64,000 nucleotides of DNA from CADEED01 sp041395625 (GTDB lineage: Bacteria > Pseudomonadota > Gammaproteobacteria > Steroidobacterales > Steroidobacteraceae), in NCBI GenBank assembly GCA_041395625.1, contig JAWLAE010000003.1, forward strand, positions 186,001 to 250,000, read 5' to 3'. Of this stretch, positions 16,849-25,866 are shown piece by piece. The notes beneath the pieces were generated by a model that worked only from the letters and a program-made list of their open reading frames with translations, did not search any database and was not told the origin of the DNA. A program made the translations under genes and the position numbers. Position 1 is the stretch's first letter; each line of letters starts with the position of its first letter.

Positions 16849-16858
16849 GGGCCGCTCG

Positions 16859-17638
16859 TCAACCCAAGGGACTGTTCAAGAACCGCGCCCGCACTTCGCG
16901 CTCGAACGCCGCTGGATCGCGCGCGATCGGATCGCGGAACTTCTCACCCGCATCGCCGGGAAATATCTCCTCCTGCCCTTGCGCCAACGCCGCCAGCACC
17001 TGCCTTGCATGCTCTCGGGCAGTTAGCTTGGGGCCCGGCGTGTTCTTCGACATGTCACTTTCGACACCGGCAGGATAGACGTTCGCGACGAGCGTCCCCT
17101 GTTGGTACAACTCCGCGCGGATCGCCATGCCCATTGCCCGCGCTGCCCATTTCGCGACGGAATAGCTACCGAACTCCGGCAACGAGAAAAGCGAGCCGAC
17201 CGACAGGATATTGACGATCGCCCCACCACCGTTCTCCGCCAGCAGCGGCGCGAATGCCCGGCACATCTCGAGTTGGCCCCAGAAGTCAGTGTCCATCACG
17301 ACGCGTGCATCGTCGAGATTGGGCGCGCCGATAAGACGACGCTGACCAGCCTCGCCCGCGATGCCTGCATTGTTGATCAACAATTGCACGTCTTTGGCGC
17401 GCCGTGCGGCTCGCAGAATCAGATCGACTCGGGTCACGTCGATATCGAGCGGCACGACCCGCATCGAATCCAGCGCTGTCAGCGACTCGAGACTCTCGAG
17501 CGAGCGTGCCGCCGCATAGACTCGATTGGCGCCAGCGGCCAGCAACTCCTCGACAAAACCCTTGCCGATGCCGCGATTAGCACCTGTGACGAGTGCAACA
17601 CATCCGGCGATCGATGGCGCAGCTGGAGCTTTTAGCAT
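16859..17638 (-). CDS. Short-chain dehydrogenase/reductase
   Basis: A 259-aa NAD(P)-dependent SDR. It has the nucleotide motif TGANRGIGKGF, LLINNAGIAG, the catalytic Ser in NILSVGSLFSLPEFG and the YSVAKWA catalytic Tyr and Lys. ATG 17638 gives a usual SDR N-terminus, 13 bp from the hutU stop. The extended frame reaching 17806 would overlap hutU and is rejected. It lies downstream of hutU in the same direction and may be expressed with the hut genes, but it has no known role in histidine breakdown. The substrate is unknown. Confidence 0.88.
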   Translation of the reverse strand: MLKAPAAPSIAGCVALVTGANRGIGKGFVEELLAAGANRVYAAARSLESLESLTALDSMRVVPLDIDVTRVDLILRAARRAKDVQLLINNAGIAGEAGQRRLIGAPNLDDARVVMDTDFWGQLEMCRAFAPLLAENGGGAIVNILSVGSLFSLPEFGSYSVAKWAARAMGMAIRAELYQQGTLVANVYPAGVESDMSKNTPGPKLTAREHARQVLAALAQGQEEIFPGDAGEKFRDPIARDPAAFEREVRARFLNSPLG

Positions 17639-17651
17639 CGCTCGATTGTAC

Positions 17652-19325
17652 CTACGGCCGCTCCGTAATTCCCGGCAAATCGAGCCGCTTGGCTCGCGCG
17701 CAGGCGATCGCGTCTGCATATCCTGCATCCGCATGCCGCATGACGCCCGTGGCTGGATCGTTCCACAAAACCCGTTCGATGCGTTTCGCCGCCGCGGTCG
17801 TGCCATCGCACACGATCACAACCCCGGCATGCTGCGAGAATCCCATGCCGACACCGCCACCGTGATGGATCGATACCCACGTGGCACCAGACGCGCAGTT
17901 GAGCAGCGCGTTTAGCAGCGGCCAGTCAGACACCGCGTCCGACCCGTCGGACATCGCTTCGGTCTCGCGATTTGGTGAGGCTACTGAACCCGAATCCAGA
18001 TGATCTCGACCGATGACAATGGGCGCCTTGAGCTCACCGCTTGCCACCATCTCGTTGAACGCAAGCCCGAGTCGGTGCCGATCCCCCAGACCGACCCAAC
18101 AGATGCGCGCCGGCAAGCCCTGAAACTGAATCCTCTCGCGCGCCATGTCGAGCCATTGATGCAGGTGCTTGTCGTCGGGTAACAACTCACGTACCTTGGC
18201 ATCGGTCCGGTAGATATCCTCCGGATCACCGGACAGGGCGCACCAGCGAAACGGTCCGATGCCTCGGCAGAACAGCGGCCGTATATAGGCCGGCACGAAG
18301 CCGGGAAAGCTGAACGCATCCGCAACGCCTGCGTCTTTCGCCACCTGGCGAATGTTGTTGCCGTAGTCCACGGTTGGCACGCCCGCCCGATGAAACCCGA
18401 GCATCGCCTCGACGTGATGAGCGATCGAGCGACGCGCCGCGCGCTCCACATCGGCCGGCGCAGTCGCGCGCCGGCCTTCCCATTTCTCTACCGTCCAACC
18501 TTGCGGCAAATAGCCGTTCGCCGGATCGTGCGCGGAGGTCTGATCGGTGACGATGTCGGGACGCACGCCGCGGCGCAACAGCTCCGGTAGCACGTCCGCT
18601 GCATTGCCTAACAAACCTATGGATATTGCCTGGCCGTTGCGCGTAGCACGACCGATCATCTCGAGTGCTGCGTCGATCGAGTCCGCGCGCTGCGTCAGAT
18701 AGCCCGTGCGCAGGCGCATCTCGATGCGTGACTCCTGACACTCCACGGCCAGGCACGACGCGCCGGCCATTACCGCGGCCAGCGGCTGTGCGCCGCCCAT
18801 GCCGCCGAGACCCGCTGTCAGTATCCACTTACCGCGCAGATTGCCGCCATAGTGCTGCCGACCCATTTCGACGAAAGTCTCATAGGTCCCCTGCACGATG
18901 CCCTGACTACCAATGTAGATCCAGGAGCCGGCAGTCATCTGCCCGTACATCATCAGGCCCTTGCGATCGAGCTCGTTGAAGTGCTCCCAGGTGGCCCAGT
19001 GGGGCACGAGATTGGAATTGGCGATCAGAACCCGTGGTGCATCTGCGTGCGTCCGAAAGACGCCGACTGGTTTGCCGCTCTGTACCAACAGAGTCTCATC
19101 GCGCTCCAGTCGCTTCAGCGTCGCGACAATATGGTCGAAACAGTCCCAATCACGCGCCGCGCGGCCGACACCGCCGTAGACGACGAGATCGCTCGGACGC
19201 TCCGCGACCTCGGGATCGAGATTGTTCATCAGCATTCTGAGCGGCGCTTCGGTCAACCAGCTCTTCGCCGACAACTCCGTGCCGCGACGAGCGCGCACGA
19301 TGCGCTTCGGATCATGTCGGTTCAT
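17652..19325 (-). CDS. hutU: Urocanate hydratase
   Basis: Second enzyme of histidine degradation; it converts urocanate to 4-imidazolone-5-propionate using NAD+ as an electrophile. The length of 557 aa is standard. Motifs include GLGGMGGAQPLA (NAD binding), VYGGVGRAARDW near the N-terminus, TDQTSAHDPANGYLPQGW and the FCRGIGPFRWCALSGDPEDI region near the active site. ATG 19325 begins 3 bp after the hutG stop, so hutI-hutH-hutG-hutU are transcribed as one unit. Confidence 0.98.
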   Translation of the reverse strand: MNRHDPKRIVRARRGTELSAKSWLTEAPLRMLMNNLDPEVAERPSDLVVYGGVGRAARDWDCFDHIVATLKRLERDETLLVQSGKPVGVFRTHADAPRVLIANSNLVPHWATWEHFNELDRKGLMMYGQMTAGSWIYIGSQGIVQGTYETFVEMGRQHYGGNLRGKWILTAGLGGMGGAQPLAAVMAGASCLAVECQESRIEMRLRTGYLTQRADSIDAALEMIGRATRNGQAISIGLLGNAADVLPELLRRGVRPDIVTDQTSAHDPANGYLPQGWTVEKWEGRRATAPADVERAARRSIAHHVEAMLGFHRAGVPTVDYGNNIRQVAKDAGVADAFSFPGFVPAYIRPLFCRGIGPFRWCALSGDPEDIYRTDAKVRELLPDDKHLHQWLDMARERIQFQGLPARICWVGLGDRHRLGLAFNEMVASGELKAPIVIGRDHLDSGSVASPNRETEAMSDGSDAVSDWPLLNALLNCASGATWVSIHHGGGVGMGFSQHAGVVIVCDGTTAAAKRIERVLWNDPATGVMRHADAGYADAIACARAKRLDLPGITERP

Positions 19326-19328
19326 GCA

Positions 19329-20165
19329 TCAAACTCCTCGTTCTGTTTGCGCGCAATCGATGCAGGCGAGCAGCACGGCACGCAGAACCTCTTGCAGCGG
19401 CTGGGCGACCGCTGGGTCGTAGGCAGGCGGCCAGTTGTCGGATGTCAGCGGCCCGTCAGGCTCACGCAGATAGCCGCGGCAGGCCAACTCCATCTGTAGC
19501 GCGTGGATACCGCGAACCGGATCACCATAGTGTCGGGTGATGTATCCACCCTGAAAGCGGCCATTGACGACGTGCGTGAACACACTCGCCGCACAAACCT
19601 GCTCGATCGCCGAGCCGAGCGGCGCAGCGCAACTGCGTCCCCCGAAGCTGCCGATATTCAACACCGGCAGCTCGCCAGCGAACAACCTCGCGACCCGCGA
19701 GCGAATCGAATGCGCATCGTACAGTACGACGCTGGAGTACTGCCTGCGCAGTCGATCCAGCTCAGCGCCGAGCGCAGCGTGATATGGCCTGAAGTAGTAC
19801 TCGCGTCGTAGGCCTACGTCGCCGGCGGTCAGCGTTGCTGGGTCGCGATAGAGCGGCTCACCGTCGAACGTCGTCCTCGGACAAAGTTCGGTTGTCGCCT
19901 GCCCGGGATACAGCGACGCACCAGATGGGTCACGATTGACGTCGATCACGCTGCGCGAAATCGCCGTCGAGACGATCGTGGCCCCCAGGCTCGCCGCGAA
20001 TTCATACAGCTCACGAACGTACCAGTCTGTGTCCTTGCGCGCCAACCAGGGAGACACGAACTGCGCTTCGAGATTCGCAGGGATCTCAGTACCAGCGTGC
20101 GGCACACTGACGAGCAGTGGTGCTTCGCCGCGCACCACTGTCAGCCACTGTGGCGAAGCGCTCAA
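19329..20165 (-). CDS. hutG: N-formylglutamate deformylase
   Basis: Last step of the formimino-deiminase version of the pathway: N-formylglutamate to glutamate and formate. The 278-aa product belongs to the N-formylglutamate amidohydrolase family, with SVPHAGTEIP, DTDWYVREL, SRSVIDVNRDPSG, VLYDAHSI and an ALQMELACRGY C-terminal segment carrying candidate metal ligands. It lies between hutH (9 bp) and hutU (3 bp). This deformylase, not the formiminoglutamase also called HutG, is what HutF needs as a partner. Confidence 0.95.
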   Translation of the reverse strand: MSASPQWLTVVRGEAPLLVSVPHAGTEIPANLEAQFVSPWLARKDTDWYVRELYEFAASLGATIVSTAISRSVIDVNRDPSGASLYPGQATTELCPRTTFDGEPLYRDPATLTAGDVGLRREYYFRPYHAALGAELDRLRRQYSSVVLYDAHSIRSRVARLFAGELPVLNIGSFGGRSCAAPLGSAIEQVCAASVFTHVVNGRFQGGYITRHYGDPVRGIHALQMELACRGYLREPDGPLTSDNWPPAYDPAVAQPLQEVLRAVLLACIDCAQTERGV

Positions 20166-20174
20166 CGGTGTGCC

Positions 20175-21710
20175 CTACGTGCAAACCCACGGCAGCGCGG
20201 CTTCCGGCACCGATTCGGCCAGCGCGCCGCGTGCGACCAGATCGGTCGCGAGAACGATGTCGGGGTGCAGGTAGCGATCGTCCTGCAGGTGCGGAATGTA
20301 GGAGCGCAGCAGGCGTCGAACGCGCTCGAGCGGCGCGCTCGAGGTGAGCGGCGCGTGGAAATCACAGCCTTGCGCGGCTGCCAACAACTCTATGCCGATG
20401 ATGTTTGTCGTGTTCGCCGCCATCGCCTGCAGGCGGCGCGCACCATGCGCTGCCATTGAGACATGATCTTCCTGATTGGCAGATGTCGGAATCGAATCGA
20501 CGCTCGCTGGGTACGCGCGCTGCTTGTTCTCCGAAACGAGCGCAGCCGCGGTCACCTGCGGCATCATGAAGCCCGAATTGAGCCCAGGCTTGGGCGTCAG
20601 GAACGCTGGCAAGCCCGACAGCGCCGGATCGACCAACATCGCGATCCGGCGTTCGGCGATCGACCCGATCTCGCACACCGCCAGCGCGATCATGTCGGCC
20701 GCGAACGCGACCGGCTCCGCGTGAAAATTCCCACCCGACAAGGCTTCGCCGCTGGCCGCAAAGATCAGCGGATTGTCCGTCACGCCGTTCGCCTCGTCGG
20801 CCAGCGTTGTAGCAGCCTGCCGCAACACATCGAGGGCGGCGCCCATCACCTGCGGTTGGCAGCGCAGACAGTAGGGATCCTGCACGCGCTCGTCGTCCTC
20901 GCGGTGCGACGCGCGGATCATCGACCCGGCCATCAGCCGCTGGATCGCAGCAGCGGCGTCAATCTGACCACGATGACGCCGCAGCTCGCTGATGCGCGGA
21001 TCGAACGGCGCGTCCGAGCCCCGTGCCGCCTCGGTCGACAAAGCTCCGGTGATCAGTGCGGCGCGCAAGACATTCTCGGCGTCGAACAAACCCGCCAGCG
21101 CGCAAGCGGTCGAGAACTGCGTGCCGTTGAGCAAGGCCAGCCCTTCCTTCGGGCCTAACTGCAACGGCGACAGACCGGCTGCAGCCAGCGCTTCGATCGC
21201 TGGCTGGCGTGCGCCATCCACATCGATTTCACCGACCCCCAGCATAGCTGCCGCCATATGTGCCAGCGGTGCGAGATCGCCGGACGCGCCTACCGAACCC
21301 TGTGAGGGAATCGTCGGGATCAGACCGCGGCGCAGCATCTCGCGCAGTCGCTCGACGGTTGTTAGCTGGACGCCAGAATAGCCCTGCGCCAGACTGGCGA
21401 GCTTCAATGCCATCATCAGCCGTACGATCGCCGGCGGCGTCGGATCACCGATACCGACTGAATGCGACAGCACGATATTGCGTTGCAGCCTGGCAAGATC
21501 GGCAGGATCTATGCGCACGGATGCCAGTTTACCGAAGCCCGTGTTGATGCCATAGACCGGCTCGCTCCGCGCGACGATGTCCTGCACCGTGGCGGCGCTT
21601 TGTACGATACGTTCGTTGCACGCCGCATCGAGCGTCACACCGGCGCCGCGGTACACCGCACGCCAATCTGTCAGTGATGCATCACCCGGCTGTAGTTGCA
21701 CGTCGATCAT
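20175..21710 (-). CDS. hutH: Histidine ammonia-lyase
   Basis: First enzyme of the pathway; it removes ammonia from L-histidine to give urocanate. The 511-aa product carries the triad Ala142-Ser143-Gly144 in GSVGASGDLAPL, which cyclises to the MIO electrophile, and also YGINTGFGKLA, LLNGTQFSTA and QEDHVSMAAHGAR. ATG 21710 follows a GGAGGAG ribosome site and overlaps the hutI stop by 4 bp (ATGA). The longer open frame to 21806 lies inside hutI and is rejected. Confidence 0.98.
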   Translation of the reverse strand: MIDVQLQPGDASLTDWRAVYRGAGVTLDAACNERIVQSAATVQDIVARSEPVYGINTGFGKLASVRIDPADLARLQRNIVLSHSVGIGDPTPPAIVRLMMALKLASLAQGYSGVQLTTVERLREMLRRGLIPTIPSQGSVGASGDLAPLAHMAAAMLGVGEIDVDGARQPAIEALAAAGLSPLQLGPKEGLALLNGTQFSTACALAGLFDAENVLRAALITGALSTEAARGSDAPFDPRISELRRHRGQIDAAAAIQRLMAGSMIRASHREDDERVQDPYCLRCQPQVMGAALDVLRQAATTLADEANGVTDNPLIFAASGEALSGGNFHAEPVAFAADMIALAVCEIGSIAERRIAMLVDPALSGLPAFLTPKPGLNSGFMMPQVTAAALVSENKQRAYPASVDSIPTSANQEDHVSMAAHGARRLQAMAANTTNIIGIELLAAAQGCDFHAPLTSSAPLERVRRLLRSYIPHLQDDRYLHPDIVLATDLVARGALAESVPEAALPWVCT

Positions 21711-22915
21711 CGGCTCCTCCAAACGCGCGCGTGCAACGGATTGAAACCCATGCGATAGACGAGTTCCGCAGGCTGCTCGATGTTCCAGATTGCGAGGTCG
21801 CACCACTTGCCAACCTCGAGCGTGCCGGCTGTATCAAGACGACCCAGCGCACGCGCCGCCTCACGCGTAATGCCGGCGAGGCACTCCTCGACCGTCAGCC
21901 TGAACAGTGTCGCCGCCATGTTCATGGCTAACAACAGAGAAGTCAGGGGTGCGGTCCCGGGATTGCAATCGGTGGCCACCGCGAGCGGCACACGGTAACG
22001 TCGCAGCAGATCGATCGGTGGCAGCTGTGTCTCGCGCAGAAAATAGAACGCGGCTGGCAGCAGCACGGCCGTGGTACCTGCGCGCGCCATGGCCGCCACC
22101 CCGGCTTCGTCCGTGTACTCGAGATGATCGGCCGACAAAGCGGCGAACTCCGCGGCCAGCGCTGCGCCACCGAGAGCCGACAACTGGTCGGCATGCAGCT
22201 TGACCGGCAGGCCATGCCGCCGGGCGGCCTGGAATATCTGCCGGACCTGCTGCGGCGAGAATGCAACGCGCTCGCAGTAGGCGTCGAGCGCATCCGCCAG
22301 CTTCGCCTGAGCCACCAGCGGAATCATTTCGCTGCAGAGCATATCCGTATAACGATTGGCGTCGCCGCCCGACTCGGGCGGCAAGGCGTGTGCGCCGAGA
22401 AAGGTCCGTGCGATGCTGACTGATCGCCGCGCGGCCAGCGTCTGCATCGTCTGCAGGATGCGGCGCTCCGTTGCCCAGTCCAGTCCGTAGCCGGACTTGA
22501 TCTCGATGGTTGTGACGCCCTCGGCTAGCAGGGCATCCAAGCGCGGCAGGCTTGCGGTGACCAGTTGCTCTTCGGTTGCGGCTCGGGTCGCCCGCACAGT
22601 CGACGCGATGCCACCGCCTGCCCGAGCAATGTCCTGGTAACTGACACCGGCGAGCCGCTGCTCGAATTCCGCGGCCCGATTGCCCGCGTAGACGAGATGC
22701 GTATGGCAGTCGATGAGACCGGGCGTAATCCAACGCCGCTCGCAGTCGATCTGTTCGCTGGAAGTCACGAACGCTGGTGCCGACGACTCCTCACCGCAGT
22801 AGACGATGCGACCACCTGCCGCGGCGACCAGGCCTCGTTCGACCACGCCGATCCCGTCTGTCCAGGATGCGAACGTGGCCAGCCGCGCGTTGCGCCAGAT
22901 TCGTTCCGCGTGCAT
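21707..22915 (-). CDS. hutI: Imidazolonepropionase
   Basis: Third enzyme, a metal-dependent amidohydrolase that opens imidazolonepropionate to N-formimino-L-glutamate. The 402-aa product has PGLIDCHTHLVYAGNRAAEF (HxH metal site), EIKSGYGLD, KLHADQLSALGGAALAAE and VALATDCNPGT. ATG 22915 gives the standard length; an upstream extension would run into hutF. It is the first gene of the leftward hut operon, and the divergent hutF begins 40 bp away across a HutC-type operator. Confidence 0.97.
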   Translation of the reverse strand: MHAERIWRNARLATFASWTDGIGVVERGLVAAAGGRIVYCGEESSAPAFVTSSEQIDCERRWITPGLIDCHTHLVYAGNRAAEFEQRLAGVSYQDIARAGGGIASTVRATRAATEEQLVTASLPRLDALLAEGVTTIEIKSGYGLDWATERRILQTMQTLAARRSVSIARTFLGAHALPPESGGDANRYTDMLCSEMIPLVAQAKLADALDAYCERVAFSPQQVRQIFQAARRHGLPVKLHADQLSALGGAALAAEFAALSADHLEYTDEAGVAAMARAGTTAVLLPAAFYFLRETQLPPIDLLRRYRVPLAVATDCNPGTAPLTSLLLAMNMAATLFRLTVEECLAGITREAARALGRLDTAGTLEVGKWCDLAIWNIEQPAELVYRMGFNPLHARVWRSR

Positions 22916-22920
22916 ATTAA

Positions 22921-22930
22921 TGTCTATACA
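22921..22930. promoter_or_regulatory. HutC-type operator between hutI and hutF
   Basis: TGTCTATACA is a near-palindrome that matches the TGTATATACA core bound by HutC in Pseudomonas except at the fourth base. It sits in the 40-bp space between the divergent hutI and hutF starts, where a repressor would control both. HutC itself is encoded two genes away and responds to urocanate in characterised species. Confidence 0.75.
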
Positions 22931-22955
22931 TATCCCCAATGAGGTGGATTGTCCA

Positions 22956-24335
22956 GTGTCGACGCAATCGCTCTGGTTCGAAGCTGCGCTGCTACCGGCC
23001 GGATGGTGGGATCGAGTACGCATCGAAGTACGGGACGGCAGGATCGCTGGCATCGAGACCGACGTAGCGCCAGCCGCCAATGTTGAGCGTCATCGAGCTG
23101 TACTGCCAGGCATCCCAAACCTGCACAGCCACGCATTCCAGCGCGCGATGGCCGGCTTGACCGAAGCGCGCCGGGCGGACCCATCGAGTGCTGCACGCGA
23201 CGACTTCTGGAGCTGGCGTGAAGTCATGTATCGCTTCGTCGATCGAATCGGGCCTGACGACTTGCAGGCGATCGCTGCGCTCGCGTATGCGGAGATGCTG
23301 GAGGCTGGTTTCACGCGGGTCGGCGAGTTCCACTACCTGCATCATGAAGCGCACGGCGGCGTCTACGCCAATCCCGCCGAAATGTGCGAACGGCTCGTCG
23401 CCGCTGCCGATACGACCGGGATCGGCCTCACCTTGCTGCCGGTACTCTATTGTCACAGTGACTTCGATGGCGCCGCGGCGCTCGATACACAGCGTCGCTT
23501 CGTAATGGATTTCGAGCAGTTCGCCCGACTGTTCGAGGCGGCACAGCGCGCAATCGGCACATTGCCCGATGCCGTAGTAGGCGTCGCTCCTCATAGCCTG
23601 CGTGCCGTTGCACCGACCGAGTTGCGGCAGGTCGAGCAGTTAGCGGGTATTGCACCGCTGCACATCCATGTCGCCGAGCAGCTTGCGGAGGTGCAGAACT
23701 GCGTAGCGTGGTCCGGCCAGCGACCAGTTGAATGGCTACTGAATAACATGAACATAGATGCCCGCTGGTGCCTGGTGCACGCAACGCATCTCGCAGATTC
23801 CGAAGTGGAGCGACTGGCCCATAGTGGTGCGATCGCAGGCCTGTGCCCGATCACCGAGGCCAATCTGGGCGACGGTCTGTTCCGCGGTCACGACTACCTG
23901 CAGCACGGCGGTCTGCTCGGCGTTGGTTCCGATTCGAATGTGCTGATCTGCGCCGCTGAGGAGTTGCGTACGCTCGAGTACGGCCAGCGAATCGCACGTC
24001 ACTCGCGCAATGTCCTCGCGAGTGCGGCCACGCCGTCGACCGGACGCCGCCTGCTCGATGCTGTGGTGCGCGGTGGTGCGCAGGCGCTTGGCGGCCGAAC
24101 GTGGGGCATCGCCGTTGGCAGCCCGGCGGATTTCGTCTCGCTGAACACGTCACACACCTCACTACTCGGACGGCGGCACAATGAACTGCTGGATAGCTGG
24201 ATCTTCGCCAGTGCCGGCAACGCTGTCGACTGCGTGTGGCGCGCAGGCAGAAAGGTCGTTTCGCACGGCACCCACATCCGACGCGACGTGATCGCTGCGC
24301 GCTACCGGCGCACCCTGGAGCGGCTAACGGCGTGA
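22956..24335 (+). CDS. hutF: Formimidoylglutamate deiminase
   Basis: Converts N-formimino-L-glutamate to N-formyl-L-glutamate and ammonia, feeding HutG. This marks the five-step route. The 459-aa amidohydrolase has LPGIPNLHSHAFQRAMAG (HxH), RVGEFHYLHHE, IHVAEQLAEV, VHATHL and GVGSDSNVLICAAEELR. I choose GTG at 22956, with GAGGTGG nine bases upstream; the preceding in-frame codons overlap hutI and the operator. The stop overlaps the hutC start (GTGA). Confidence 0.95.
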   Translation: MSTQSLWFEAALLPAGWWDRVRIEVRDGRIAGIETDVAPAANVERHRAVLPGIPNLHSHAFQRAMAGLTEARRADPSSAARDDFWSWREVMYRFVDRIGPDDLQAIAALAYAEMLEAGFTRVGEFHYLHHEAHGGVYANPAEMCERLVAAADTTGIGLTLLPVLYCHSDFDGAAALDTQRRFVMDFEQFARLFEAAQRAIGTLPDAVVGVAPHSLRAVAPTELRQVEQLAGIAPLHIHVAEQLAEVQNCVAWSGQRPVEWLLNNMNIDARWCLVHATHLADSEVERLAHSGAIAGLCPITEANLGDGLFRGHDYLQHGGLLGVGSDSNVLICAAEELRTLEYGQRIARHSRNVLASAATPSTGRRLLDAVVRGGAQALGGRTWGIAVGSPADFVSLNTSHTSLLGRRHNELLDSWIFASAGNAVDCVWRAGRKVVSHGTHIRRDVIAARYRRTLERLTA

Positions 24336-25045
24336 GTGTCAAGCCATTGCACGATCGAATCCGAACCGATATCGAGCAGCGAATACTGGCGGGCAAATGG
24401 GCGGTCGGGTATAGAATCCCATACGAGCACGAGCTCATGAGACAGTACCGTTGTTCGCGGACGACGGTGAGCCGCGCGCTATCGGCACTGGCGAGCGCCG
24501 GCTTGATCGAACGCCGGCGACGCGCCGGGTCGTACGTCGCCATGCCCCGCAGACACTCCGCGGTACTGACGATTGCAGACATGCAGGCAGAGATCGAGGC
24601 ACGCGGTGAGCGCTACGGCTACGAACTGCTGAGCACTGAACGGCTGTCCGCCAGACAGCTCAAGCCCCTGGCACTGGAGCTGCGCGGCGCGCGCAGCATG
24701 CTGGTGCTGCAGTGTCGCCACCTCGCCAACGACCGGACCTTCGCGCTCGAACACCGGGCGATCAACCTGACGGCCGTGCCAGAAGCGGCCTCCGTCGATT
24801 TCGCGACCCTGCCGCCCGGCACCTGGTTACTGAGTCATGTCCCGTGGACCGAAGCCGAACATCGGATCAGCGCGCTCAACGCCGATGACGCCACTGCACA
24901 CCTGCTGGAAATCGACATCGGTGGCGCCTGCCTGTCGCTGGAGCGGCGAACTTGGCGCGGCACCGAGCGCATCACCCATGTGCGGCAATTGTTCCCGGCA
25001 TCGATTTACGATCTGGTCGCGCGCTTCGGACCTGTTGCCTGTTAG
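24332..25045 (+). CDS. hutC: Histidine utilisation repressor HutC (GntR family)
   Basis: A 237-aa GntR/HutC-type repressor. The N-terminal winged helix is ILAGKWAVGYRIPYEHELM followed by RTTVSRALSALASAGLIERR; the C-terminal half is a UTRA ligand domain, which binds urocanate in known HutC. The GTG at 24332 overlaps the hutF stop, so both are co-translated. It probably binds the palindrome between hutI and hutF and represses both hut units and itself. Confidence 0.95.
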   Translation: MSVKPLHDRIRTDIEQRILAGKWAVGYRIPYEHELMRQYRCSRTTVSRALSALASAGLIERRRRAGSYVAMPRRHSAVLTIADMQAEIEARGERYGYELLSTERLSARQLKPLALELRGARSMLVLQCRHLANDRTFALEHRAINLTAVPEAASVDFATLPPGTWLLSHVPWTEAEHRISALNADDATAHLLEIDIGGACLSLERRTWRGTERITHVRQLFPASIYDLVARFGPVAC

Positions 25046-25140
25046 ACGATCGCGTGCTGCGGAATCCACCTACGGAATTGTCCGAATGGTCATCGGAGTC
25101 CGGAGCGACCATACTCGGGTTTAGGTGAGGAGGATTGACA

Positions 25141-25425
25141 ATGACGACAACAGCATCGAGCGACAAACTACTCAAGGATCTGCGCACCGCAATGGCGGAC
25201 GTCGAAACGCTCCTCAGTGACTCGGTAGACGCGGGCAGCGAGCGTTTTTCGGAGATCCGCGACCGTGCGCAGGCGTCGCTGCATCGCGCGCAGGATGAAG
25301 TGGTGCGTCGCGCCCGCGATGCAGGCCAGCAGACCGATCGCTACGTGCATGAGCACCCGTGGACCACGATAGCAGCGGCCGCAAGCATCGCGTTCCTGGC
25401 AGGCTTGCTGCTCGCACGCCGCTGA
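25141..25425 (+). CDS. ElaB/YqjD-like (DUF883) ribosome-binding membrane protein
   Basis: A 94-aa protein of the ElaB/YqjD/DUF883 family: a long amphipathic, Ala/Arg-rich helix followed by YVHEHPWTTIAAAASIAFLA and a C-terminal membrane anchor. In Escherichia coli YqjD sits in the inner membrane and binds stationary-phase ribosomes. ATG 25141 has an AGGAGG site seven bases upstream; TTG at 25135 is less likely. It is first in a three-gene operon with YqjE- and YqjK-like proteins. Confidence 0.88.
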   Translation: MTTTASSDKLLKDLRTAMADVETLLSDSVDAGSERFSEIRDRAQASLHRAQDEVVRRARDAGQQTDRYVHEHPWTTIAAAASIAFLAGLLLARR

Positions 25426-25446
25426 GCCGCAGAGAGGCTCGAGCAC

Positions 25447-25866
25447 GTGGCCCCGAGTTCGGAGCGCGACAGCGGGCACAGCTCCGGTTTAACCGACGCG
25501 TTGTGGCGCGTTGGCGCAACGGCGTTGCAGCTGATAGGCAACCGGGTGGAGCTCGCTGCGGTCGAGCTGGAAGAGGAGGTGCATGGCGCCGCAGCCAGCT
25601 TGCTGTGGGGCATCATGTTGGTCGCCGCCGTGTCTCTGGCGCTGGCTTTCGTCGGCGTGGCCGTGGTGCTGAGCTGGCGTGATACGCACCCGGTTCTGGC
25701 GGCATCTCTGGTTGCAGCAGTGTTTGGTGGGCTGGCTGGCTGGACCGCTTGGCGCTGGCACCTTGCTGGCAAAGCGCGAACGACCGTACTGGAAACCACC
25801 CGTGCGGAACTACGCGCTGATCTCAAGACCCTCCGCGGCGCGCCCAACGATCACGACTCACCTTGA
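25447..25866 (+). CDS. YqjE-like phage-holin-family membrane protein
   Basis: A 139-aa protein with two central membrane helices (LLWGIMLVAAVSLALAFVG and an AASLVAAVFGGLAGWTAW stretch) flanked by charged ends, and a VELAAVELEEEV segment typical of the YqjE/putative holin III family. The start is a GTG at 25447, 21 bp after the DUF883 gene. The function is unknown; the gene order matches the yqjD-yqjE-yqjK set linked to stationary-phase stress. Confidence 0.82.
   Translation: MAPSSERDSGHSSGLTDALWRVGATALQLIGNRVELAAVELEEEVHGAAASLLWGIMLVAAVSLALAFVGVAVVLSWRDTHPVLAASLVAAVFGGLAGWTAWRWHLAGKARTTVLETTRAELRADLKTLRGAPNDHDSP

Larger units (their letters stand above)
16419..16858 (+). other. 440-bp gap with a possible small transcript
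   Basis: There is no convincing gene between pdsS and the SDR gene. The stretch holds a GG-N10-GC sigma54-like promoter (16528-16541), a weak hairpin followed by eight T (about 16770-16781) and a strong terminator (16821-16848). A transcript from about 16553 would be near 295 nt. The longest plausible internal reading frame is a 24-codon ATG frame starting near 16678, with no good ribosome site. A small RNA or the remnant of a lost gene are both possible. Confidence 0.35.
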
